Source: Zonotrichia leucophrys gambelii
Taxonomy: Eukaryota > Chordata > Aves > Passeriformes > Passerellidae
Direction of reading: 5' to 3'
Length of the DNA: 64,000 nt
Assembly: GCF_028769735.1 (NCBI RefSeq)
Contig: NC_088169.1
Coordinates: 47,467,229-47,531,228 of the forward strand
The stretch's first letter is position 1; the number at the start of each line of letters is the position of its first letter. Under the pieces are notes generated by a model. It saw nothing but the letters and a program-made list of their open reading frames with translations. It was not told where the DNA came from and did no database searches. Shown here one piece after another: positions 22,960 to 34,729 of this stretch. Made by a program: the position numbers and the translations under genes.

Positions 22960-23145
22960 AAAGTCAAATTGTAATTAAGCAAATTAAAGCCAGCTCATGT
23001 TGATTAGCTAGCTAAAACGGGAAAATTAATAGATGCTAAAGCAGAGTTGGAGCAAATAGCCATTGGACCAAGTTATCAAGGGTAATAATTAGCTTTTCCC
23101 ATAACTGCACTCTATGCATTGAGAACAAATGTTTGTTTGTTTTAA
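22960..23145. promoter_or_regulatory. Possible conserved enhancer-like element
   Basis: Dense with developmental-factor-type words: TTGATTAGCTAGCTAA (about 23000-23015), AAATTAATAGATGC (about 23023), an inverted CCAAT word in CCATTGGACC (about 23061), GGTAATAATTAGC (23081-23093) and an octamer-like TATGCATT (about 23113). It has retained CpG (AACGGG) and no repeat signature. The texture resembles conserved vertebrate noncoding elements near transcription-factor genes. Conservation is not observable here, so the call is inference. Confidence 0.3.
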
Positions 23146-26100
23146 AAAAAATATTACATGAAGCATGGGATTTGAAGTGGAAATTAATTAGCTTTATCTT
23201 ATCATCTGCGATTTACAGGGTATAAGAGTAAATGATCATCACAAATTTTTCTATCATCACAGTCTTTCAAACTGTATCACTGTATTCCCTTCTGGCAATA
23301 AGGTTTTGTTTGATAACAGGTTATAGGGCACACAGATTTTACAAAACAAGTTATTACCACTATCAAGCAGATTAATATCTAGGTGGGTTGAATTCATAAA
23401 TACTAAAGCAAAGCATGGCTAATAGGAATTGCTCAGGAGGAAGATAAATATTTATAATAGAATTAAATTTCTTGCACTGACTTTCCTGTGGTTGTGGCCA
23501 TCCTAAGGAATCTATGTTTAAAGGAATATTTTCTCCACAACAGATGTGAATCGATTTTTTTTTAAACCATTAAAAATACAGCAGTATGGTATACTCTGTG
23601 ATCTTTTTTCCTATATATTTCATCTCATTTTTCCAGTCTTTCTCTTACTGTTATGACCAACATAGATCCTTTTTTTGGTGGTGGAGTTTGGGAATGAAAG
23701 CTTTATTTGTGAATTATTTGACAAGATATGTCACATGCTCAAGGTGTAATTCACAGCTAACTGAGAATAGAGTAACTACACCAAAAACCATCAAGAGTGA
23801 ATATAGAAGGATCCCTTACATAGTTCAGATTAGATGCCCATATTTTAGACGACAAATCTGAAGCAAAATGAATCTTCTCTAGGTGATGATTCACTACAGA
23901 AATATGATACTTGAAATTCTGAAACTCCTTAAGGCTTTATATACAAAGAAATTTTCTCTGAAAACTACAACTCAGAAAGTAATCTCATATAACCTTTGGG
24001 AATTCATTTTTTGTTCCAGCCTACTTGTTGATTAGGGTTATTCAATGCAGTAGTAAATATAGTATTGCTAGTAATGAAAGGTATTAGAAAAGTGGATTCA
24101 CCCTGAAGCAATATTGTTTAAATTTCATTTTGAGATCTCTGCTGTCAGGCATCCATATAACGTTTACAGCAAATGTAATAAAAGAAATATTAACTTATTG
24201 GTATTTTGAAGAAGTTAATTCATAAAGGATAATTCTATCCATCTTTTAATACTCTGGATTTTCAAACATCAAAAATTAGCAAAACCTCCAAGAATGTCTG
24301 CATAAACACGGGAATCCTTTCATCCATATCTAACTACTTAGGTAGTATCACCAAAAGTTTTGCATTGATCATACCATCTGTTCTGTTCTGCTTTTCCTTT
24401 CTAGCCTTTAGTTTACCTTTCATGCTACACACACCTAACTGTAAGACCAGATAGATGTTGAGTGTTCTTCCAGTCATGGACAGTCTTTTCACAGATGGAT
24501 AGACAGAGAAGTGACTGTCCATCCCATAGAATTCCACCTTACTTTTTCTACAACTTGCATATTATACTGACTTGCACTGGTGAATTCATTTTTCAAAACT
24601 TTAAAAGTGGGATGTACTTCTCAAACTGTAGCCATTACACAGCAATTATCCTTCTTCTAGGTTCTCTGTAGTCAATGACTCTTTTGAAGCACCACTTGTC
24701 TTCTTGATTTTCAAGGAATTATCTAAGATGGACTTAATTACATCCTTGTTTCATTACTAGTTGTTTTGGGAATGGATACATCACCATATAGAGGTGACCA
24801 TCACAGCAGATTCTTCATGAAGGAGCTATAGCAGCTTGATCCATCACTTATGTTTTGGAAATTTGTCACCTGGGATTTGCTGGGACGTTCTGACTGAGAT
24901 CCAAGTGCCTCTGCAGAAGAATATAATTTTTTTTACAAACTTTTTATCCCGCTGGTCCCCTCTGGGTATCTCAGCTACACTGCAGCCAATTGAATTATAT
25001 TAAATATATATAAGTACATTATTAAATCCTTAAATCACTCCAGTAGGTTAGATACCTAGATATAAGTTAGTTAAAATTAGGTGAAATTAACTAACGTTAT
25101 GTTTTTAGTTGTATCAGATTTTTAATGTGAGTGTAGTCATCTTCATGCAAGCATTTACACAAAGAGTAAGAATCTAGGATTTCACTGTATTCAGACAAAA
25201 ATTAGTCAGTATCGAAATCTGTGTCACTTGGAATAGACATAGCTCATTTTCTCAGCATGGCATCCAAGGGTAATAAGAACACTAGAGCAAATCTCAGCCT
25301 GCAGCAGCTCCTATAGAAATTCAAAGTTTTCTATAATAGGTCCTTTGTCACATACTAGTATCATGGAAACATCTCAGATGCCTTACAGAATCTCAAATTT
25401 CTTTTTATATCTCTGTGTAGGCGGTTGAATAAATACTCTAGTAGCTGATCAGTTGGTAACAGACAATTCCATGTATGTGTCTGCAATCTGGAGTTGAAGG
25501 GCATATATGGTTTTGGTAGTGCATGCCTGCTATAAAACCATTTATTTTTGGCAGTGTAAGCCAGATATAAATTCACTATTTTTTTCTGTTTGTTTCTCTG
25601 GTCACTTTATAAGGTCAAAACCAATTTTTTTGTTGTTGTTTCTGTGATACTGTAATTTCTGAATTTCTATAAAGAAGCTTCCAAATTAAGACTCTGAGTG
25701 TGCCTATCTTCGACCTTTGCCTTTCTAATTACTAGGTTTCTCTGTCTGATAAGGCTCAGAGTAGATTTGAGTTAGAATTAAGGATCATATCTTGCAAAAT
25801 ACTGTAAAACATTGTAATGACATTTTTATCAGAGTTGGAAAGTACTATATTAGTGTTCTTATCAGAAGTGAAACTTGTTAAGCTGAGGAATTGAAGAGTT
25901 TTGGACTATAAAACCAGAATAAATTACTCCATTTATTGACAAGCTAGAGACAATAATTTTTTGCTGTAGAAAATTTATTCTACTAAGAACAATGATTTTT
26001 TTCTAAAGAGAAAAATCAGCTAATAAAATTGTTTTCCATGCAGTCCATTTTTTGTCTTCTAGGAAATTAAAAAGAATATTAAAGGAATATGCAGAATATG

Positions 26101-26155
26101 TAAAAGGAAGTTTTATAAGTAATATAAATTCTGAAAATTAAAAAGTCATAATTCC
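23146..26155. other. AT-rich noncoding stretch
   Basis: No gene or recognised transposon. The 91-codon frame at 23586-23861 has two CxxC-like features but does not hold together as a zinc-finger domain. The frames at 24334-24671 overlap on both strands. A slightly GC-richer block at 24840-24985 has no repeat landmarks I can name. Confidence 0.55.
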
Positions 26156-26266
26156 TTCTCTTCTCTTCTCTTCTCTTCTCTTCTCTTCTCTTCTCTTCTC
26201 TTCTCTTCTCTTCTCTTCTCTTCTCTTCTCTTCTCTTCTCTTCTCTTCTCTTCTCTTCTCTTCTTC
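26156..26266. repeat. Pentanucleotide microsatellite (TTCTC)21
   Basis: Twenty-one perfect TTCTC units (26156-26260), then TTCTTC. The plus strand is pure pyrimidine and the minus strand pure purine (GAGAA). The minus-strand frame at 26138-26461 reads Glu-Glu-Lys-Arg-Arg repeats purely because of it. The lack of interruptions indicates recent expansion, so the tract is probably length-polymorphic. Confidence 0.97.
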
Positions 26267-26950
26267 TACTTTTCTGCCCTTTAAAGTTTTAAAAAATACT
26301 GGGCCAGGAGAGTTATTTGTGATGTAGTTTGGATAATAAATTTTATTTAAAACAATAGCTTCACCAACAACAGTATAAGTACTGAGAACATGCAAAAAAG
26401 TAGTCGTACAGATAAGAGATGTGAAAAGAGGGAGGCTTGTGAAAATAAATGCTCGTGTCAAAAATTTTTGGATGTTAAGTGATCAGCTGTATTTCAAAAT
26501 ATATGGGAAAGAGAACTGGAAGGAATATTCTCTTTGGCAGGAGAAACACAGAAGAAACACTGAATAAAAGTTAAGTAGCAAAACTGAAAAAGAAAGAAAA
26601 GACATTTTACAAGAGTTTCATAGAAATTATAGCCCAGATTATGCCTCTTACAGGCATTAGGAATGTAGAGGGGTGTTTTCGGCTAAGAGAACTAAAAGAT
26701 AACTCAAGTTCTGATGAATTATACAGAGATCAGAACTTTTTCCACTTCCTTTATCCCATCTGCACCACTTCCGTGGTGAAGAAGCACTTTATATGCTTCT
26801 GCTCCTTCAGGAAATACTGTAGCAATAAGAATAAAGATATATTGAAAATTCAAAATATCTGGGCATTAGGATGCCAGAGAAAAAGGTTCCTGTCATTCAC
26901 ACCTTGGGCATGTGAAAAGGTTTTCTTCATGTACCAATTTCATTCAATAT
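26267..26950. other. Noncoding stretch between microsatellite and CR1 fragment
   Basis: Holds a 103-codon plus-strand open frame (26641-26952) with a run of Cys, Phe and Arg residues. It ends in the CR1 boundary, has no domain I recognise, and has no Kozak or splice support. Treated as chance. Otherwise nothing. Confidence 0.5.
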
Positions 26951-27050
26951 AGAATTTTAGAATCATAGAAAGGTCTGTGTTGGAAGGCACCTTAAAGATC
27001 ATTTATTTCCAACTGCCCTGCCATGGACAAGGGCACTTTCCACTAGATCC
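26951..27050 (-). mobile_element. CR1 LINE 3' end (short fragment, minus strand)
   Basis: Begins with AGAATTTTAGAATCATAGAA, the reverse complement of the ATTCTATG-type 3' tail. It continues with TGTGTTGGAAGGCACCTTAA, AGATCATTT, CAACTGCCCTGCCATGG and ACAAGGGCACTTTCCACTAG, which is the CR1 3' untranslated order on the opposite strand. Only about 100 bases remain, consistent with heavy 5' truncation. Confidence 0.9.
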
Positions 27051-29599
27051 CGTTGAGATGTATTCATAGAGCATACCTATCCACTATATCAGTATTTACT
27101 ATGCATTCAAAAGTATCAGTTTTTAACAAGCCTGGACCACATTGGCTGTGGGTGAGCCACACTATGGAATTCATGCCATACAGTTAGCCCTGATGACTAC
27201 AGTTCCTGATTACACGTAGAATGATCAGGCTTGAGAATTCCCTACAAAACAAGTCATAACAGAAGCAGATTTCTTTCTTCTCCATGTTTTCTCTTCTTTC
27301 TTGATTAGGCTATCTTCTTTACCCACTCCCAGGAAAAAGGGATTCTGGTCTGTCCCTAATACTGTTAATATTTGTCTCAGTTTTGGCAGTCATTTTGTGT
27401 ATTTGGGATGGTCTCCTACTTGTTTCTAATTCCTTGGGATTACCCAGCTCCTTCTTTTTCTGTAATATGAGTGATTCTGCATGTAACCTCTTGTCTCTGT
27501 TCCTTTGGTAGTCCCACTCTTTATACTCTTAGGGAGAAGTCTCATATTATACCTGGTTGTGTCATCACAATTTTATGAAATAGCTATATACTCACTCATT
27601 TACCATTTTAGTAAACTTGTATTTGAGTTGAAGGGGAACCAAAAACAATTATATCATCTATTTTTCATTTATAATTTAGAAAACTATGGGTAGAAATAAG
27701 TTCTAAGGCTAATATAGTAATCTGAGTACCTTAAATCTTCTTCTTCTTCTTTTCCTATATTTAGGTAATTAATTTACTGTGACATTCTTCAGCCAAGTTA
27801 ATATTCTGTTGAAAGAGTACGTGTTCTACTGAATTCCATTGAAACCTTTCCCTTTTATTTGTTTCTTGTCTTCTCTGATGCACTTTGCTTCCCACTGATT
27901 CATATACACTTGTGTGATCACGTTCTGCACATTTATCTACCTTTTCTGCATAGGATGCTTGAAACTGTATTTTCTTTAATATCTTAAAGGGAATACTAAT
28001 TTTCTGTGATTTAGAAAGGAATCTATGTGAAAATAGCATTGTTTACTAGAGAGACAACAGCTTTTGTGTTGTTTATATATGTCATAATAGAACATAGAAA
28101 AACTATGAAATGTCAGTGAAGAGTCAGATATGGTCCAGAAACTGCTTTATGATCTCTTCTCTTTCTTCTTTTCTCTAAATTCCTGTATACCAGATCAACC
28201 AACACCTTATTTGAATACTCAGTAAAGATGTTACTTTAGAATAACAATTATTACTTTGAATAATCTTTTTTTTTTTCATAATTAGGTGTTATAGAAAGCA
28301 TATATGTTAGAAGTCAGGTGCTATTATGAAACTATTCCACTTCCTCAATTATCTCTTTTTTGTAACAAGGTATACAAAAAATTCTTGAAAGATTTGATAA
28401 AAGTCTGAATAAGGTATTTCTTGGTCGCCAGCAGTTTTGACTTGGTTTTCTGATGGTAGAATTAAATTGTCTATAACTGCCTAGCAAAAGGAAAAAAAAA
28501 AAAAAGAAAGATAGAAAAACAATATTCCCTTACTTATTCAGTTTATACTTACTCAGTTTATATAATGGATTCTTGGATCAGAAACTAATAGAACACTCTG
28601 TTACACTCTTTCTCACTGGAATTACCCTATTTCGATGTGAGATACTTTATGTGGCATAACTGAAGTTAAGCAGTAATTTAGTAAGGGATTTTTCATATTT
28701 CTCCCTTGGTAAAGTGATTTATGGTAAGAAGGGGGTCTATAACTAAGATATTTGAATTTTTATGAAGAAGAAATCCATGATAACTCAGTAATTTTTAAAC
28801 TTTTCTCCCTCCAACACAGAGAGAGATTTAACTTACATTTAGAACTGCCAGAGCAAGATAACCAAAAGCATTCTAAGAAATGATGTTCTGGTAAATATTC
28901 ATGTAATGTTCTGAGATTCAGTTACTGATGCTTTTCAAGTTGCCACCGTGAGACAAGCCAGAATAATCAAGCTGCACGTCTGCCCTCGTTCAGTTCTGAA
29001 ATTACATATCTGAAATGATGGAAATTGGTTAAAAGTTTTAGTTTGTCTTCTCAGTTTTCTTGGGCTGAATGCAACAATAAATTTTCCTCCTTTTCTGCTG
29101 TATTTCTCAGTTTTAGAAATTAATTGTGCTTCCACCTTTAACTTTAGGAGGAATGTAATCACAAAGCAGCTAAATGAATTGCTGCATAAAAAAAGATGCA
29201 GCATAACATCAAGGAAAACAGGCTTTCCAATTAAGATTAGTACACCCCCAGGATCCAGCATGCAGTTGGAAAGGATCACCCATTAATTAAATTTATTTCT
29301 CTTTTAATTATTTTAATGAAGTACTATAAGATTAAAATTTAAATTAATTAAATCTTTTGTTCCTGGATAACTACTCTTACAGTAAGTAAATTTAAAACAA
29401 ACAAACAGCAAAGTGTTCTGCCTAAAAACAGATTTTAAAATTTTGAGATATATTTGTTTTATTGAATTTGCATAAATTTCAAGTTAAGTAACAGGTCATC
29501 TTGTTCCAAGCAGATGGCCCAGTTGTGCTCCAAAGGACTTTGCTGAAACTATTAGATATACCTGTTAGCCTATTAACGATCAAATAAAATTATCTCCTG
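27051..29599. other. AT-rich noncoding stretch
   Basis: Contains an A-rich run at about 28491-28505 and a T10 run near 28267. Open frames at 27505-27693, 27761-28039 and 28935-29279 are 62-114 codons with no recognisable domain. No gene or further repeat seen. Confidence 0.55.
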
Positions 29600-29997
29600 T
29601 GAAGACAGGCTGAGATACTCAGGATTGTTCACCCTGGAGAACAGAAGGCACCAGGGTGACCTTACAACAACATTTCAGCATCTAAAGGGGTCCTATAGTA
29701 AAGCTGCAGAGGGACTTTTAAATGGGCAGATATTGATAGGACCAGGGGGAATTGTTTTAAATTAAAAGAGAAGAGATTTAGATTCGACTGAGGAAAAAAT
29801 TCTTTACTCAGTTCATAGTGAAGCACTGGAAAACATTCCCTGAGAAGCTGTGGAAGTCCCATCCCTGAAAGTATTCAAGGCCACATTGGATGAGGTTCTG
29901 AGCATGATCTATTCTATGGCATCTCTACCCCTGGCAAGCTGGTTGGAAATAGGTGATATTTAAGGTTCCTTCCAACCAAAACCATTCTATGACTGTG
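29600..29997 (+). mobile_element. CR1 LINE 3' region (plus strand)
   Basis: Sense-strand CR1 order: GAAGACAGGCTGAGATACTC (29601), GTTCACCCTGGAGAACAGAA (about 29627), CACCAGGGTGACCTTA, GACTGAGGAAAAAATTC, TGAAGCACTGGAAAACATTC, AGAAGCTGTGGAAGTCCC (about 29843), TTCAAGGCCACATTGGATGA (about 29875), TTAAGGTTCCTTCCAACC and the terminal CATTCTATGACTGTG. About 400 bases, 5' truncated as usual. It is the only CR1 piece in plus orientation here. The minus frame at 29662-29862 is a shadow. Confidence 0.92.
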
Positions 29998-32900
29998 AAT
30001 CAGCCAATGCATGCTAAAATACCTTCATGAAATATCATGCAGGAATAGCTATAGCTATTGAAATGTCATAACTAGAAGCTAATACAGTTGCCAAAATTTA
30101 ATCTTTCTATTACTGTTTTTTAATTTTCACATTTAAATTTTGATTTTGCTCTTCTAATAACTTGGATCACCATACTGATATGTCCTTTAAAAAGGGACAA
30201 ACATGCATGATTAAAAGAACATTTTCATGTTAAGACTTCAGGAAGAAGTCTGTAGGTAGTATAGTTTTTACATAATTTTAGGGATTTTTGCAGCATCAAG
30301 TCCAAATTACTTCAATTTCTTTTTTGAAGTATTTTCATGCTGTTTCAAATTGACTAAGGCTATCACCCACAGCATATTCACAGTATTTCAGAAGCCACAA
30401 AGCTTATTTGCTGGAGATAAATTAATGAATTCATTGCAAGGTTTGAGTTCTGGTCTGGATGTGTCTATACACAGAATTATAAGTAAGAGTTAGGTAAGGC
30501 TTGGAGCCTTAAAGAAAAACATCCAATACCATTCAGAATTCTCTAGAATGTCCAAAATACCTACGTAGACAGAAAGATTCCAGTGGGAAATTCAAGAGAA
30601 AACAGATACCTTTATTTCTATTAAAAATGAACAGCTGTAGAGAAGAAAATAATTTTTAATTAAAAAATGGCTTCTTGACTTTCATCTGTATAGAGAAACA
30701 ATGTATGAAGAGTTGGTTTTAGGATCAGGATGTAAATCTTCATAACTCTAGGATTTCTGGGTAATTTTATGAATTTTGAGGCATATAAGCAGAAAAACCT
30801 GCAGGAATATTGACAACCATTCAACAAAAGCAATGGGTAGCTATTCAAACTTCTCCTGTCTCTCATCTTGCAATAATGCTTATTCCTAAATATCTTAATT
30901 TATAAAAATAAAGCTATAGCCGTTTTATGTTCTATTGATCTGAAATATCTCAATTGAAACTTCAAACAGATTTGGTAGAGTGTCCTTGGAATGAACATCT
31001 TCATTAGTATTCTCTCGAGGAAGCCATTATGCCTTCGATCAGAATAATAAGTATGAATTAGGTAATTCATGGGTCATGTGTCTATAATAAAAATGGCATG
31101 ATGTTACTGAGGTAGCCTGTGCTAAGGAAAAATTTAGAAGTCTAATTTTTGAAAGTAGTTTTTTTCTGTTTTCAAAGAAAGTAAAAGCATATGACTGGAA
31201 CTAATTTGCTGCAATTTCTTCTTTGTGCTACATACTTAAAAGCATTTATTTTATTTTGAAAACTTCTGATTCCAGTGTTTGTTGCTTTCCTCATTTTTCA
31301 TTCTATTTTTACTAAACAAGGAACAAATAAATAATGTGCTGAAAATTCAGAGAACAATAGATTTTGGTTACTTTCACACTGTATTTTCTCATCCTACAAA
31401 ATTCTGTTATTTCGGGATGCTTTATTTCATCTATGCAGAAGAGCTGCACTGAGGAACAACATCTATCCTCAATTCAGGTGTCACGTGCCTTTAAATAGAT
31501 ATTGGCTGAGATGGAAGTGTTCAGAAAGGAGCAAAAAGATGTTTCCTCATCTGCTGGGCAACGAAACAGAGTCTACTAAAGAGCTCTGTGAAGTATAGGT
31601 GACAAAATGCAAAGGGAGAAATGAAGAAAAAGATACACAGAAGAGGGCTGCAGGTCTCCTTTCTTCTTCTGAGAAAAAGAGGGTCCATATCAATGTTTAA
31701 TGAAGGATTCAGGTGGTGGCCCTGGACTTCCTGCACCACACAGTCCCTACAATCCTAATACCCCTACCTGTTAGACAATAACCAGGTCTGAAAGGGTTAA
31801 AGGAGAAATTGCAAATCTTGATATGGAAAAAAAAATATTTGGCAAAACCAAATAGTTTGTGTCTTGAAAATGTAATTCTAGTTGATATTTTATTTAAAGC
31901 TGGACCTTGATTTAAAAAAAAAATGAGAAAAATATGTAATTCTTATCTCTTTTTGATCAAACCTAGGATAAAGAAAAGAGCTTTGCACATAGGCCACTAA
32001 TCTCTGATCAGCTTTGGGCCTGCCATTGATCATTCTAAGAGAATCTCAGGGGCTTTTTGGAAGACAGATAGAACAGAGAGTTGATAGAAACAGTGAATTA
32101 CAAACATGGGATAGGAAAGTGGTCAGTCTACTTGCACTAAGGCATTCCCAATAACTTCTAAATATAATGCATAGCAGGTCATAGGGGTATAATGACAGTA
32201 TGATATTGAATATGTTTTTTGTGGGTTTTATTTTCTGAAGTCAATCAACTCACAATATAACTTTTATTGTTTTCTGTTTGTTTTTCCAGACAGGATTTGG
32301 ATTTGTTGCCTTTATCATGTCAGACTCAGATGATATTTTTTACCACCAGTGTGTTTTACTTTACTCTTAGAATAATACAATGGCCATAAGTTGGACACTA
32401 CTATTGACTTGAGTTATTTTTTATACAGATGTATTTGCTTAGTGGGTCAGAAAGCAATTGGTAGTCATATCAATCATACCTGTTACATTTTCCCTCTAAG
32501 ATTTATGATAGATAGGGTGAAATTGCCTGAAAACAAAGTTTTATGGTTCCTTTTATTTATTAGCCCCTAGCATTACCTCTACTTCTGTGGAAAGTTTATC
32601 TGACTAGTCAATAATTTACCTTCAAGATAAAATTAAATTTATTTTTAAACTCTAGCTTACTTGTTGAGTAACATATACATAGAAGCTTTGTATGGAAGAC
32701 ACAATGATTGCAAAAATAAGCTAATACCAAAAATTACACAGTATCTTTTAAATTTTTTTGTGGAAACTGGAAATCTTTGGTGTGAGATTCAGTGAACACA
32801 TAGGTATTTAAGGTTTATGTTTTTAGCAACTACTGTAAGCCCTCTCTATAACCTATCAATGGAAAAAAGAATTTTCAGTGGCCAGTTTCTTCTCCTTAAA

Positions 32901-33455
32901 TTAGTTAACCAAAATACTTTCTGGAAATATCTGGTTTTTAACTGAGGAAACCTGGCTAACTATTTTAAATTATAGACCTGCCTTTTAGACAGAACTGCAG
33001 TGATGCAATTAATCAATAACTTTATCTCAAGACATAGTCAGAGAAAACTTGCAGTAATTAATTGTAGCTAAGCATTCATTGCTGTCTTGCTTAGGACAAA
33101 GAATTTGTCTTGATATTTACACATGAAATGAAATTCAGTACCTGCCTAACCTCTATTTATGTCTATAACTTTACATATACTTTCAGAATGAGTTTAGACA
33201 AGTCTTACAATTCATCTGTTTTCTCAGGATTTTCTGTCCTGATTTCATATCCCTTTCCTCTTTACTATGGAGCCAGAAGAACTTGTGTTCTGTTTGTGAT
33301 TAAAGCAAATGATCTTTAAAGGCTAACTGGCCCTCAGCTAGCTTCTTCTTATGAAGGGTGCTTTGGTCTAACAGTGGTTGGTATTCTATAATTCTAGTAC
33401 AAATTAGAAAATAAAACAGCTGATATGCATTAGTAGTCAATAAACAACTGTTTTT
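29998..33455. other. AT-rich noncoding stretch
   Basis: No gene or transposon recognised. The block at 31430-31800 is less AT-rich and holds a 72-codon minus frame (31521-31739) without known features. Open frames at 30660-30866 and 33110-33319 also look accidental. Confidence 0.55.
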
Positions 33456-33459
33456 ACAG

Positions 33460-33510
33460 CAAAATAAAAATATAATAAAATAAAAAATAAAAATAAAAAT
33501 AAAAATAAAG
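33460..33510. repeat. A-rich (AAAAT)n-type microsatellite
   Basis: About fifty bases of AAAATAAAAATATAATAAAA-type sequence resolving into AAAAAT units at 33488-33507. No SINE or retrocopy body precedes it. Confidence 0.85.
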
Positions 33511-34683
33511 TTTCAGACAAGAATTAAAACAAATTTGGACAAAGCAAATTCACACGGTCCAGTCTTGGCCTCAGCAGAGCTAATACAAAGTCTCTTAACT
33601 CTCTCCTTTATCAGTGTTTCATCATGATTAGCAGTGGTTCAGGCCTAATTCTGATATTATTCTGTCCGCCTTTGACCCAGGCATATATTGAAATATGACT
33701 TGGCATAGTCACATAAGAGGAAGGTAATAGTAGTCATCTTGTAGCTCTAAAATGGAGTCAAGTGACCAGCACCCAGATGCAAACACACACCTGAATGAGC
33801 TGATAATACCTAGACCCCAAAAATTACAGCCATCTGCTTTTTTAACCTATGAAAGCAAAAAGTCATTCTTCATGCTAGGCAGATCTTGACCTACAGAGAA
33901 TTGTTTACGGATACTGGTGATACACACTGGAATTTGGGTCCCAGAGAAGATAATCTCTTTGCTTTTAGCTTCATTCAGCCTGGCTACCCAGAGTACAGCT
34001 CTCCTAATCTTGGAAAATAAGAATCAACAAAGACTGCAGCTATCAGAACCACAAATCTATCACATACTTACTGATTCATTAGTATGTTCTTAGTATTTGA
34101 TTCACAGTTGTTAAAGAGAGATTACATATTAATTAAATGGAACAAATATTTGTTTGTTTGAAGACTCAGGTTTTTGCTGGTGTCTGAGTTGCTGAGACTT
34201 TTTCTCCCCAGTTCCCTTGTATTGACAATTTCAATGACAGTAATAATATTTCTTGAGCTGCACGTTTACAATAGTTTTATTCCCAGCTGTGCCTTTCATG
34301 AGGGAATATCCGGAAACAAATCATAAATAGTCATCACAGTTAAAAAGAATTAGGCTCTAGGAAGAGCTCTTCGCTGTAGAAATAGTCTCTTAAGGATCCT
34401 GCAACAGAGATGCAAAATTTGAATGAACACTGAATCTATAAACATATGTCCCATTAGAGATTTTTTTTTTATGTGGCTTTTCTGTTGCAATTTTAATGAT
34501 TCTTCTCTGCTCTGCAAAAACCCATGATTCCCTTGTCTGCTACCAGAAAACAAATATCAGCTTTTGCACTTCTGGGCAGGCAGAAGCTTACAAAGACATT
34601 TTTGAAGTAGGAAATTGTCTAAGATATTTTCATTTAGAGAAGACCATCTCAACTAGAATCTTCCCTTATATCTCAAGACAAGC

Positions 34684-34685
<2 letters not shown>
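33511..34685. other. AT-rich noncoding stretch
   Basis: No gene or known repeat. The frame at 34350-34553 (minus) is short and unplaced. 33540-34060 is slightly less AT-rich with no landmark I can name. Confidence 0.55.
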
Positions 34686-34721
<36 letters not shown>

Positions 34722-34729
34722 AATATATA
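34686..34729. repeat. (TA)22 microsatellite
   Basis: Forty-four bases of uninterrupted TA, likely polymorphic and able to extrude a cruciform. It produces the Ile-Tyr repeat in the plus frame 34496-34750, which is therefore not considered a gene. Confidence 0.97.

Noticed and set aside
23586..23861. Frame with a YVTCSRC segment resembling an eIF2-beta-like zinc finger
   Set aside because: Only a few residues agree, the second Cys pair is wrongly spaced and the DNA shows no extended resemblance; coincidence is more likely.
26138..26461. 107-codon minus-strand frame with Glu-Glu-Lys-Arg-Arg repeats
   Set aside because: The repeat is a direct reading of the (TTCTC)21 microsatellite; the flanking codons resemble nothing known.
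28935..29279. 114-codon minus-strand frame
   Set aside because: No domain, no start context, no splice support; of a length expected occasionally by chance in 64 kb.
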